Below, one piece after another: positions 35,324 to 43,321 of a stretch of 64,000 bases of DNA. Made by a program: the position numbers and the translations under genes. Every line of letters starts with the position of its first letter. The stretch's first letter is position 1. Source of the DNA: Caldicellulosiruptor naganoensis (lineage in GTDB: Bacteria > Bacillota > Thermoanaerobacteria > Caldicellulosiruptorales > Caldicellulosiruptoraceae); the NCBI RefSeq assembly GCF_026914285.1, contig NZ_CP113864.1:1643001-1707000 (forward strand), read 5' to 3'. The notes beneath the pieces were generated by a model. That model was not told the DNA's origin, did no database searches, and saw only the letters and a program-made list of their open reading frames with translations.

Positions 35324-36235
35324 TTACAGATTTTTAATATCTTCCACCTTATTTATATTGACAATCTTCAAATCTTTCTTTATTTTCTTAACAAGTCCGC
35401 TTAAAACATTTCCCGGACCTATTTCAATAAATGTGTCAAACCCTTCTTCTATCAGTTTATTTACACATCCTAAGAAATTAACTGTTGTATAAACCTGTTT
35501 TTCAAGAAGGTCTACAATAGTGTCTTTTGATAGATACTCTGCTGTAACATTTGACAGCACAGGAATTTGAGGCTCTTTAATATCAATCTCCAAAAGGTGC
35601 TTTTTTAATTTTTCTCCAGCTCCTTTAATTAAACTGCAATGAAATGGAGCTGAGACATTGAGCTCGACACACCTTTTTGCTCCCTTTTGCTTTGCTATCT
35701 CCATTGCAAAATGTACAGCTTCTTTGTGCCCAGAGATGACAGTCTGGTCAGGTGAGTTTATATTTGAAATCTCAACAGTGCCTTTGCTACTTGCTTCTTG
35801 GCAAACCTCTTTTACAGCATCTATTGAAAGCCCAATCACTGCCGCCATTGTGCCAATACCTTCTGGTACTTCATTTTGCATGTACTCTCCTCTTTTTGAA
35901 ACAAGCCACACTGCTGTCTTAAACTCAATGCTTCCTGCAGCAACCAGCGCTGAATATTCGCCCAAGCTCTGACCAAAAGCAGCATCTGGTTTTATTTTGT
36001 CTTTCACAGCTTCATATATGGCGATTGAAGTTGTCAAAATTGCTGGCTGCGTTATCTTTGTAAGTTTTAGTTCTTCTTCTGGCCCATTAAATATGATGTG
36101 CTTTAAATCAAAGCCAAGCGCCTCATTTGCCAAATCAAAAATCTTCTTTGACTCGTCAAAGTTCTGGTAAAAGTCAAGACCCATTCCAACAAACTGCGCA
36201 CCTTGCCCAGGAAACATTACCGCAACCTTCCCCAT
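35324..36235 (-). CDS. fabD: Malonyl-CoA:ACP transacylase
   Basis: A 303-residue transferase loading malonyl units on ACP. MFPGQGAQFVGMG at the start, catalytic Ser in AFGQSLGEYSALVAAG near residue 91, His in SAPFHCSLIKGAG near residue 199. Between fabH and fabG. Confidence 0.96.
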   Translation of the reverse strand: MGKVAVMFPGQGAQFVGMGLDFYQNFDESKKIFDLANEALGFDLKHIIFNGPEEELKLTKITQPAILTTSIAIYEAVKDKIKPDAAFGQSLGEYSALVAAGSIEFKTAVWLVSKRGEYMQNEVPEGIGTMAAVIGLSIDAVKEVCQEASSKGTVEISNINSPDQTVISGHKEAVHFAMEIAKQKGAKRCVELNVSAPFHCSLIKGAGEKLKKHLLEIDIKEPQIPVLSNVTAEYLSKDTIVDLLEKQVYTTVNFLGCVNKLIEEGFDTFIEIGPGNVLSGLVKKIKKDLKIVNINKVEDIKNL

Positions 36236-36257
36236 TTCCCTTATACACCTTTCCTTT

Positions 36258-37244
36258 CTATACCCATTTAATAACAGTGGATGCCCATGTCAAGCCACCG
36301 CCAAATCCAACCAAAACAACCTTGTCACCTTTTTTAATTCTTCCTTCTTCGACTGCTTCGTCAAGAGCAATAGGGATTGACGCAGCAGAGGTATTGCCAT
36401 ACTTGTGAAGGTTTACAAAGACCTTCTCCATAGGTATTTTTAATCTTTTTGCAGCACTTTCTATTATTCTTATATTTGCCTGATGAGGAATAAAAACATC
36501 TATATCAGAGGAAGAAAGTCCCACCTTTTCTAAAACCTCTTCAACTGCATATGGCATAATCTTGACTGCAAATTTATAGACCTCATTACCCTCCATATAG
36601 ATTTTTCTAAAGTTTGGATTTTCTTTTACCTGTGAATAAGTTACATCACTCAATCCAAATGCATGACAGTAAAGCAAAAGCCCATTTTCACCATCTGAAC
36701 CCAGCTCAAATCCCAAAATACCTTGCTCATCACTGCTACTCAAAATTGCAGCACCAGCTCCATCGCCAAACAAAACACATGTTGACCTGTCTGACCAGTT
36801 TGTTATTCTGGAGAGCGCGTCTGCTCCTATTACAAGTGCATTTTTACAAAACCCGTTTTGAATAAAGTGTGTTGCAATTGCCATCGCATAGATAAAACCA
36901 GAACACGCAGCTGAAATGTCAAAAGCAAATGCATTTTTTAGTTTTAGCTCTTTTTGAACAAGGCAAGCTGTTGAAGGAAAAAACATCTCCGGTGTAACCG
37001 TTGCAACAATCACAAGGTCAATGTCATCTGGTAAAATGCCTGCCTTGTCCATTGCATTTTTAGCAGCTCTTACTGCCAAATCGGTTGTGGAAGTTGTGCC
37101 ATCAACAATCCTTCGCTCTTTTATACCTGTCCTTTGAGTTATCCATTCATCTGAAGTGTCAACCATCTTCTCTAAGTCATAATTCGTAAGAACTCTGTCT
37201 GGAACATATCTTCCAGTTGAAAGAATCTTGACATTTTGAGCCAC
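36258..37244 (-). CDS. fabH: 3-oxoacyl-ACP synthase III
   Basis: A 328-residue initiating condensing enzyme joining acyl-CoA to malonyl-ACP. Catalytic Cys in [16 protein letters not shown] near residue 113, His in [10 protein letters not shown], Asn in [13 protein letters not shown]. Begins 2 bases after plsX ends. Confidence 0.96.
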   Translation of the reverse strand: MAQNVKILSTGRYVPDRVLTNYDLEKMVDTSDEWITQRTGIKERRIVDGTTSTTDLAVRAAKNAMDKAGILPDDIDLVIVATVTPEMFFPSTACLVQKELKLKNAFAFDISAACSGFIYAMAIATHFIQNGFCKNALVIGADALSRITNWSDRSTCVLFGDGAGAAILSSSDEQGILGFELGSDGENGLLLYCHAFGLSDVTYSQVKENPNFRKIYMEGNEVYKFAVKIMPYAVEEVLEKVGLSSSDIDVFIPHQANIRIIESAAKRLKIPMEKVFVNLHKYGNTSAASIPIALDEAVEEGRIKKGDKVVLVGFGGGLTWASTVIKWV

Positions 37245-37246
37245 TT

Positions 37247-38251
37247 TTAAACCTCGCTTTCGGCTGTGATTTCTTCTTTAAGTAACTCTAATACATTATT
37301 TTCATAAAAAGTTTTAGCTTGATTTATACCATTGAAAATGGCCTGGTCGTCAGAAGAACCATGACATTTAATGATAATTCCATCTATACCTAAAAGAGGA
37401 GCTCCTCCTACTTCCTTGTAATCATACTTGCCTTTTAAGTTTTTTAAGTAGGGTTTTAACAAAAGTGCACCTAATTTAGCTTTAACGCTCTGTTTTGCTA
37501 TATCCTTTAATATATCAAAAAAGAGAAGTCCAAAACCTTCTGTGAGTTTCAAAACAATGTTTCCTACAAATCCATCACAAACAACTATATCAGGTGGTGA
37601 AAATGGCAAATCTCGTGCCTCCACATTTCCAACAAAGTTTATATTCTTTGCATTTTTCAGAATTTCATAAGACTGTTTAGAAAGGTCATTTCCTTTCGTT
37701 TCTTCTGTGCCTATATTCAAAAGTCCTACTGTAGGGTTGTTTTTACCAAGAACCTTGCTGGCATACACAGTTGCCATCTGAGCAAATTGCAGAATGTTAA
37801 TAGGTCTGCAATCTGTGTTAGAACCAACATCAATTAAAAGATACTGGCCACTTTTGTAAGGAAGTTTTGTGGTAAGTGCAGGCCTGTCAATCCCCTTAAT
37901 TCTTCCAACTATCAAAAGTCCGCCTGCCATTAGCGCACCTGTACTTCCAGCTGAAACAAAAGCATCTATTTGCTTTTCTTTTAAGTATTTCAGGCCAACA
38001 ACAATTGATGAGTCTTTTTTTTGCCTTATAGCTTTTACTGGTTCATCATCAAATTCTATTTTCTCTTTGCAATCAACTATCTCAACTCTTGAAAGGTCTT
38101 TTATCCTATCTACACATTCCTTTTCAATCACATCTTTATTTCCAAAAAGAACAACACTGTCTTGACTATTTTTATTAAGATATATCGCAACCCCTTCAAT
38201 AACTGAAGATGGTGCATTATCTCCACCCATTGCATCAATACCTATCTTCAT
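37247..38251 (-). CDS. plsX: Acyl-ACP:phosphate acyltransferase PlsX
   Basis: A 334-residue enzyme that makes acyl-phosphate for membrane lipid synthesis. Starts [19 protein letters not shown], a clear PlsX signature; [14 protein letters not shown] and [14 protein letters not shown] follow. Directly downstream of fapR by 17 bases, as in Bacillus. Confidence 0.96.
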   Translation of the reverse strand: MKIGIDAMGGDNAPSSVIEGVAIYLNKNSQDSVVLFGNKDVIEKECVDRIKDLSRVEIVDCKEKIEFDDEPVKAIRQKKDSSIVVGLKYLKEKQIDAFVSAGSTGALMAGGLLIVGRIKGIDRPALTTKLPYKSGQYLLIDVGSNTDCRPINILQFAQMATVYASKVLGKNNPTVGLLNIGTEETKGNDLSKQSYEILKNAKNINFVGNVEARDLPFSPPDIVVCDGFVGNIVLKLTEGFGLLFFDILKDIAKQSVKAKLGALLLKPYLKNLKGKYDYKEVGGAPLLGIDGIIIKCHGSSDDQAIFNGINQAKTFYENNVLELLKEEITAESEV

Positions 38252-38268
38252 AAACCTTACACTCCTGT

Positions 38269-38844
38269 CTAGTGTGTTTCTTTATTTTCATCATCTATTG
38301 CAACAAGGATAAACTTGCCTCTAAAGACCTCTTCATTGTTTCTTTTGATAAACACCCACACTATATACTTGTTATTTCTCTTCTTTTTTAGCTCAGCTCT
38401 GGCAACAAGTCTGTCATTTGCAAATACAGGCGTTTTGTATTTGATATTCGCAATACCGATGAGTGCTGCTTTTGCATCAATCACAGACATTGCAATGGAC
38501 TCTGCAAACGCATAGATATGCTGCCCTTTTACCATCTGAGAATTTGAAAAGGTCATCCAAAGCTCTGGCTCAAAGGTAGCAATAGCATAGTTGCCAAGCT
38601 CTATGTCAATTATCTCACCAACAACATCCCGCGGTGAGATGGTCTTAAGCTTTCCAAGACTTTCTTTTGCCATCTCTTTTATTCTTTCTCTTACCTCTTT
38701 GATGTCCAAAATAGCCCTGTCAAGCCTAATTGTCTGAACAGAACAACCAAATTCTTCTGCTAACTCCTCATCTGTAATAAACGGGTTTTCCTTTATTTTC
38801 TGCAGAAGCAGCCTGTGTCTTTCTTTCCTGGATAATTTTGCCAT
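38269..38844 (-). CDS. fapR: Fatty-acid and phospholipid synthesis repressor FapR
   Basis: A 191-residue regulator with an N-terminal DeoR-like helix-turn-helix (ITDEELAEEFGCSVQTIRLDR) and a C-terminal hot-dog domain that binds malonyl-CoA (FSNSQMVKGQHIYAFAESIA). Binding of malonyl-CoA releases it from DNA. It heads the operon and has its operator just upstream, so it should repress itself and the fab genes. Confidence 0.95.
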   Translation of the reverse strand: MAKLSRKERHRLLLQKIKENPFITDEELAEEFGCSVQTIRLDRAILDIKEVRERIKEMAKESLGKLKTISPRDVVGEIIDIELGNYAIATFEPELWMTFSNSQMVKGQHIYAFAESIAMSVIDAKAALIGIANIKYKTPVFANDRLVARAELKKKRNNKYIVWVFIKRNNEEVFRGKFILVAIDDENKETH

Positions 38845-38861
38845 ATTTTTATCACCATGAT

Positions 38862-38891
38862 TTAATATTTGATATTAATATCAGGTATTAA
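38862..38891 (-). promoter_or_regulatory. FapR operator, apparently two overlapping boxes
   Basis: The 17-base dyad TTAATACCTGATATTAA (minus strand, 38875-38891) closely matches the known FapR box TTAGTACCTnnTACTAA. A second dyad TTAATATCAAATATTAA (38862-38878) overlaps it by four bases on the fapR side. Both lie between the -10 element and the fapR start. Confidence 0.85.
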
Positions 38892-38905
38892 ATTCTTATG
38901 CCAAT

Positions 38906-38934
38906 ATTATATAAAAATATGATTTAATTTTCAA
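38906..38934 (-). promoter_or_regulatory. Sigma-A promoter of fapR-plsX-fab operon
   Basis: Minus strand TTGAAA, 17 bases, TATAAT. The FapR boxes lie at about +10 to +40, where bound repressor would block RNA polymerase. Confidence 0.85.
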
Positions 38935-38943
38935 CAGCAAAAA

Positions 38944-38964
38944 GGCCACTTTTTGAAAGTGGCC
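38944..38964 (-). terminator. Terminator of galU
   Basis: GGCCACTTT and AAAGTGGCC arms, followed on the minus strand by TTTTTG, 10 bases after the galU stop. Confidence 0.88.
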
Positions 38965-38973
38965 AAAGATTTT

Positions 38974-39882
38974 TTAAATCTGCTCTAATTCTTTTAACTT
39001 CTCTTTATAATCTTTAGCATTTACCACAGTAGTAAGATAGTTATAAAAATCTTTTCCGATATCTTCTCTTGAAAGTGCAATCTCAACTGTTGCCTGCAAG
39101 AACCCAAGCTTGTTTCCAACATCATATCTTTTTCCTTCAAACTCATAGGCGTACATAGCCTCTTTCTTTGAAAGCTCTCTTAAGGCATCAGTAAGCTGAA
39201 CCTCACCGCCAACTCCTTCTTTGGTGTGCTCCAAAATGTTTAAAATCTCAGGTGTGATTATGTATCTTCCCAAAACAGCTATATTAGAAGGTGCTTCCTC
39301 TCTTTTGGGCTTTTCAACAAGGTCTTTTACCTTGTAAATTCTATCTTCAATCTGCTTTCCTACAACAATTCCGTATTTGCTAACATCCTCTTCTGGTACC
39401 TTTTGAACACCCAAAATTGTTGTCCTGTACTCTTCGTACACCTCAATTAGCTGTTTTAAACAGGGTTTCTCGGATATTATTATGTCATCACCCAACAGCA
39501 CGGCAAATGGTTCATTGTCAATAAAAAGCCTTGCACAGTAAACAGCATCACCCAACCCCCTTGGTTCTTTTTGACGGATATAATGCACATTGTAGTCAGC
39601 AATCTTTCTTATCATCTGAAGGCTATCAAAGTCTTTTTTGTTCTCAAGAGCAACCTCAAGCTCAAACGACTTGTCAAAATGGTCTTCTATAGCTCTTTTG
39701 CCGCGCCCTGTGACTATTAAAATGCTCTCTATTCCCGATTCCAACGCCTCTTCAACTATATACTGTATTGTAGGCTTGTCAACAATAGGAAGCATCTCTT
39801 TGGGCTGGGCCTTTGTTGCAGGCAAAAATCTTGTCCCAAGTCCTGCCGCAGGAATGATTGCTTTCTTTATAAGTTTTTTCAT
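38974..39882 (-). CDS. galU: UTP-glucose-1-phosphate uridylyltransferase
   Basis: A 302-residue enzyme making UDP-glucose. Signature AIIPAAGLGTRFLPATKAQP near residues 7-26, then LLGDDIIISEKPCL and VEKPKREEAP. ATG 39882 follows GAGGGTGG; the frame stays open to 40107 but the extension includes the previous terminator and has no coding character. UDP-glucose would feed the epimerase at 40.8 kb and cell-surface sugars. Confidence 0.94.
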   Translation of the reverse strand: MKKLIKKAIIPAAGLGTRFLPATKAQPKEMLPIVDKPTIQYIVEEALESGIESILIVTGRGKRAIEDHFDKSFELEVALENKKDFDSLQMIRKIADYNVHYIRQKEPRGLGDAVYCARLFIDNEPFAVLLGDDIIISEKPCLKQLIEVYEEYRTTILGVQKVPEEDVSKYGIVVGKQIEDRIYKVKDLVEKPKREEAPSNIAVLGRYIITPEILNILEHTKEGVGGEVQLTDALRELSKKEAMYAYEFEGKRYDVGNKLGFLQATVEIALSREDIGKDFYNYLTTVVNAKDYKEKLKELEQI

Positions 39883-39970
39883 TTTTCTTGCCACCCTCTT
39901 TAAATTCTTTGTGGAGAATAAAATTTTAAACTTTTTAGTTATTATTATACCATAATTTACAACAAAAAAA

Positions 39971-40006
39971 TAAAGCACGACCATAAAATAAATTGGTCGT
40001 GCTTTA
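39971..40006 (-). terminator. Terminator after the DUF1292 gene
   Basis: TAAAGCACGACCA and TGGTCGTGCTTTA arms with T-rich minus-strand sequence after, between the DUF1292 gene and galU. Confidence 0.85.
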
Positions 40007-40015
40007 TTTTCCCAC

Positions 40016-40318
40016 TTATTCTTCATCTTCTTCATCATACATGTCAAAGTCTTCATCGTCAAAGCGGGACTGGAAGATTTCAAATACGTTTTCAAGCTCT
40101 TCCTCATCTTCTACACCAACATAAACCTCTTCGCCATCTCTATCTTCGATTCGCAAGATGATGACTTCTGCCTCCTCATCTTCCTTTTCAATCTCTTCTA
40201 AAGGAAGAAGGACTATATAGTCATTGCCATTGTAATTAACCTTATCGAGCATTTCAAATGATATCTCTCTTCCTTCCTCATCTACTAATGTTACAACATT
40301 GTCTGCAAACATATCCAT
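40016..40318 (-). CDS. DUF1292 family acidic protein
   Basis: A 100-residue, strongly acidic protein. NVVTLVDEEGREISFEMLDKV, YIVLLPLEE and EAEVIILRIED match the DUF1292 pattern found in many Firmicutes, often near ruvX/mltG. The tail is Asp/Glu-rich (FDDEDFDMYDEEDEE). The role is unknown. Single gene with its own terminator. Confidence 0.85.
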   Translation of the reverse strand: MDMFADNVVTLVDEEGREISFEMLDKVNYNGNDYIVLLPLEEIEKEDEEAEVIILRIEDRDGEEVYVGVEDEEELENVFEIFQSRFDDEDFDMYDEEDEE

Positions 40319-40399
40319 AAAATTTCACCTCTTTTCTAAATATAAACTATTGTAGTATAAAAATTGGCACATGTCAACATGAAATTCATCTACACTATA

Positions 40400-40717
40400 T
40401 TATCCCCACCAAATTTCATCATAACCATCATCCTCATCCTTTGGCCCTTCGTAAAAGTCTACAAAGCAAGTCTTACCAGTAGCCGTGTCAATCAACTTTA
40501 ACCTGAACATAAAATCTGGATGTTCTATCTTATTAACTGCATCGTAATCATAGCTATTTTCTTTGGCAACCTCAAATCCGTACACTTTTAGGTCAGATAT
40601 AACCTCTTCAATCTCCCTCTCAAAGTCAATGTCAACCTCAGGAATATTGCCTTCTTTCAAAAGTTTTGCAATCTCTTCAATCTCACCTGTTTGATATCTA
40701 AAGCCTCTTTTTATCAT
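40400..40717 (-). CDS. Hypothetical acidic protein
   Basis: A 105-residue acidic protein starting KRGFRYQTGEIEEIAKLL and ending DDGYDEIWWG. The middle (FMFRLKLIDTATGKTCFVDFY) looks like a beta-rich domain. No family recognised. Upstream sequence CCTTTTCTAAAAATGG on the plus side gives AGAAAAGGGG as ribosome site, supporting expression. Confidence 0.6.
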   Translation of the reverse strand: MIKRGFRYQTGEIEEIAKLLKEGNIPEVDIDFEREIEEVISDLKVYGFEVAKENSYDYDAVNKIEHPDFMFRLKLIDTATGKTCFVDFYEGPKDEDDGYDEIWWG

Positions 40718-40789
40718 CTCAAAACTACCCCTTTTCTAAAAATGGTTTTGTTTTTATAACAATATAATGATACCCATATTCATCCTTTG

Positions 40790-41707
40790 CTAAACAGTTC
40801 TATTTTTAAAATATTCAATGGTTTTTGTAAGCCCTTCTTTTAACGAATATTTTGGACTCCACGAAAGCAGACTTTTTAGTAAACTGTTGTCAAGCGTGCT
40901 GTGTTGAATATCCCCTGGTCTTTTTTGCGTATATACAGCACTTTTTTGATATCCTGTCAAGCCTGAAATTATTTCAAATAGCTCATTTATAGAAACTCTT
41001 GTATTTGTACTCAAATTAAATGTACCTTTTATCGGATTTTGAAGTGCAAGATAATTTGCTTCAGCAACATCTTCTACAAATATAAAATCTCGAGTTTGAT
41101 TGCCATCACCAAAAATCACAACATCTTTGCCATTTTGCATTCTCTCACAAAATATTGAAACAACTCCACCTTCTCCAAATGGGTCCTGCCTTGGTCCATA
41201 GACATTTGAATATCTGAAGATAACGTACACAAAGCCATAACTTTGTGCAAATCTCTCTATATACTTTTCTGCCGTGAGCTTAGATATCCCGTAAAATGAC
41301 ATCGGATTTTTTGGGTGACTTTCATCTATAGGAAGATACTGAGGCTCTCCATAGACTGCAGCTGATGAAGCATAGATAAACTTTTTTATCTCGTACTTTG
41401 CGCAAAAACTCAATAAATTCAGCGTACCCAAAATATTCACGCTACAGTCCAAAATTGGGTCTTCCATTGACTTTGTCACACTTACCTGTGCTGCCTGATG
41501 AATACAATATTCAATTTTGTTCTCTTTAAATACATCTTCCAAGTTATCTCGAATGTCAAGTTTATAAAATTTGGCTTTTGGATTTATATTTTTGAGATTT
41601 CCTGAACTCAAGTTATCAACAACACACACATCATAGTTCTTCTCAATCAGCTTGTCTACAATATGTGAGCCAATAAAGCCTGCACCACCTGTCACAAGTA
41701 CAGCCAA
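40790..41707 (-). CDS. NAD-dependent nucleotide-sugar epimerase, UDP-glucose 4-epimerase type
   Basis: A 305-residue extended short-chain dehydrogenase. MAVLVTGGAGFIGSHIVDKL binds NAD; catalytic Ser-Tyr-Lys are in YASSAAVYGEP and SFYGISKLTAEKY; GNQTRDFIFVEDVAEA and RPGDIQHSTLD are typical of UDP-sugar epimerases. TTG 41707 is preferred to GTG 41719, which overlaps the AAAGGAG site. Likely interconverts UDP-glucose/galactose or the N-acetyl forms; substrate not decided. Confidence 0.88.
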   Translation of the reverse strand: MAVLVTGGAGFIGSHIVDKLIEKNYDVCVVDNLSSGNLKNINPKAKFYKLDIRDNLEDVFKENKIEYCIHQAAQVSVTKSMEDPILDCSVNILGTLNLLSFCAKYEIKKFIYASSAAVYGEPQYLPIDESHPKNPMSFYGISKLTAEKYIERFAQSYGFVYVIFRYSNVYGPRQDPFGEGGVVSIFCERMQNGKDVVIFGDGNQTRDFIFVEDVAEANYLALQNPIKGTFNLSTNTRVSINELFEIISGLTGYQKSAVYTQKRPGDIQHSTLDNSLLKSLLSWSPKYSLKEGLTKTIEYFKNRTV

Positions 41708-41949
41708 TAGACTTTGCACTCCTTTTATTTCGTATATAGATAAAGTATATATCTAATTTATTTCAATTGCAAACTTTGATATAATGGTAATAGTATAAAG
41801 CTCTTTGAATAAGAAGAAATAAGATACTGTGTTATAACATCATGTTAAGAAGTGCAGGCAAGATAAAGATCTTTTTGAATATGAACTGAGTATTTGAAGG
41901 TCAATGTGGAGAATCATCTTGCTATATTATGTGACTATTTCAAAATAGT

Positions 41950-42057
41950 ATGAATAATTCAATACTGGATAACATCGTTCAGGTAGGCATGTACTTGAAA
42001 CAACAGGAAATTTTGGATCGATTTGCAACAAACTTTTTCAAGGAGTTGAAAGAATAA
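41950..42057 (+). CDS. Possible 35-residue ORF coupled to the J-domain gene
   Basis: ATG 41950 opens a frame reading [20 protein letters not shown] and ending [11 protein letters not shown], stopping at 42057, where TAATG overlaps the next start by one base. The peptide is amphipathic and coding-like, but no clear ribosome site precedes it. The ribosome site of the next gene (AAGGAG) lies inside it, so it could be a coupling leader or the remnant of a longer gene. The region 41708-41949 shows no other gene. Confidence 0.4.
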   Translation: MNNSILDNIVQVGMYLKQQEILDRFATNFFKELKE

Positions 42058-43127
42058 TGAGAGACCCATATGAGGTTTTGGGTGTGCAAAAGGGTGCTTC
42101 AAAGGAAGAAATTAAAAGGGCATATTTTGAACTTGTTAAAAAGTACCATCCGGATAAGTTCAAAGATAATCCTTTAAGGGAGCTTGCAGAAGAAAAATTA
42201 AAAGAAATAAATGAAGCATATAATATCCTTACCAACAATCAATATTCAAACAATAAATACTCTACATACGAGGAAACCTCTCTCTATCATCAAGTAAGAG
42301 AATTAATTATGCAGGATAATATATCTCAGGCCGAAATTTTGCTAAATCAGAATCCTCGAAATGACGCAGAATGGTTCTATTTAATGGGTATTATATATCA
42401 AAAAAGAGGATGGATAAATCAAGCATATCGATACTTTATCGAAGCGTATAATCGTGACCCTGGTAACTATGAATACAGGCGTTCAAAAGAGCAATTTGAA
42501 ATATCTTTAAGAAACTATAAATGGTCAGCGTACAAAATGAAAGCCAAAAAGATATTTCTGTATAGTCTACACATTTTGAAAAATCACTTTCTAACAACAG
42601 TCATATTTTTAGCGTTTATGTACTTATATTTCTCCCTCTTTAGAGGAATAACCTCCCAGCTCATAAGTGGCATAGTTATCTGCCTGCTTTATTTGTACGG
42701 TAATTTTTCAAGCGGCAGATTCCATGCAAAAAAAAGAGATGCATTGTCTTTTTTGGAAGGTGTCTTAGCTGTAGCTATTGCTTCACTTCCCACAATTATT
42801 TTAACTATATTAGCAACAAATTATGTATCTCTGAACGATAAGGGTTTTTTAAACTCTCACTGGGCAAATGTGGCATTCAGACTTTGGAACTCCCCTTTTA
42901 TTGGAGTGTATTCATATGCAGATGAGATTGCAAAAGCTGAGCATTCAGTCAACGTTATAATAATAACTTACTGGATAACCACATTGTTTTTACCAGTTTC
43001 CTCCTGGACAGGCTATTTAATCGGAGTGCTGGAAAAGAAAGAATTAATAAAGCTACCTGAATATATTTTTCTACCTAAAAAGAAAGGCCAGAATAAAAAG
43101 CAAGGCAAAACCGGGAAATCCTATTAA
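42057..43127 (+). CDS. Membrane J-domain (DnaJ-like) protein with TPR-like region
   Basis: A 356-residue protein. The J domain is at residues 3-60 ([23 protein letters not shown] at 31-33). Residues 80-155 are helical with a TPR-like repeat ([20 protein letters not shown], then [15 protein letters not shown]). Four or five membrane helices follow from about residue 175. It probably recruits DnaK to a membrane task; the partner is unknown. Its 3' end overlaps bofA by 57 bases in convergent orientation. Confidence 0.82.
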   Translation: MRDPYEVLGVQKGASKEEIKRAYFELVKKYHPDKFKDNPLRELAEEKLKEINEAYNILTNNQYSNNKYSTYEETSLYHQVRELIMQDNISQAEILLNQNPRNDAEWFYLMGIIYQKRGWINQAYRYFIEAYNRDPGNYEYRRSKEQFEISLRNYKWSAYKMKAKKIFLYSLHILKNHFLTTVIFLAFMYLYFSLFRGITSQLISGIVICLLYLYGNFSSGRFHAKKRDALSFLEGVLAVAIASLPTIILTILATNYVSLNDKGFLNSHWANVAFRLWNSPFIGVYSYADEIAKAEHSVNVIIITYWITTLFLPVSSWTGYLIGVLEKKELIKLPEYIFLPKKKGQNKKQGKTGKSY

Positions 43128-43253
43128 TGTACCAACTGCAAGGTTTACAATGTTAAACCCAATGTGAAGTCCGTATGGTTCAAATAAGAAATTAAAAAGC
43201 ACAATAAAACAGCAAGTGAACAAAAATCTAATTAGAAAATCCAATATTTTCAT
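43071..43253 (-). CDS. bofA: Short BofA-like protein (pro-sigma-K processing inhibitor)
   Basis: A 60-residue membrane protein with two hydrophobic segments and the family end [21 protein letters not shown]. BofA in Bacillus is about 87 residues with an extra N-terminal helix, lacking here; a stop upstream in frame rules out extension. The gene belongs after yaaL in the recR-yaaL-bofA operon, but the IS1182 copy lies between, starting 69 bases upstream of its ATG, so expression is probably altered. No close ribosome site is seen. Confidence 0.75.
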   Translation of the reverse strand: MKILDFLIRFLFTCCFIVLFNFLFEPYGLHIGFNIVNLAVGTLIGFPGFALLFILAFLFR

Positions 43254-43321
43254 CTTGCAATTTAATATCTTCCTTAAGAAATAGTTTCTTTAATCTATTT
43301 TATGTAAAACCAAAAATAAAA

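Noticed and set aside
38974-40107. A 377-residue form of GalU
   Set aside because: The N-terminal 75 residues cross a terminator and have no coding character; ATG 39882 with GAGGGTGG gives the normal family length.
41708-41949. A gene between the epimerase and the small ORF
   Set aside because: Short open pieces in several frames (for example VKKCRQDKDLFEYELSI) are interrupted by stops; nothing can be joined convincingly.
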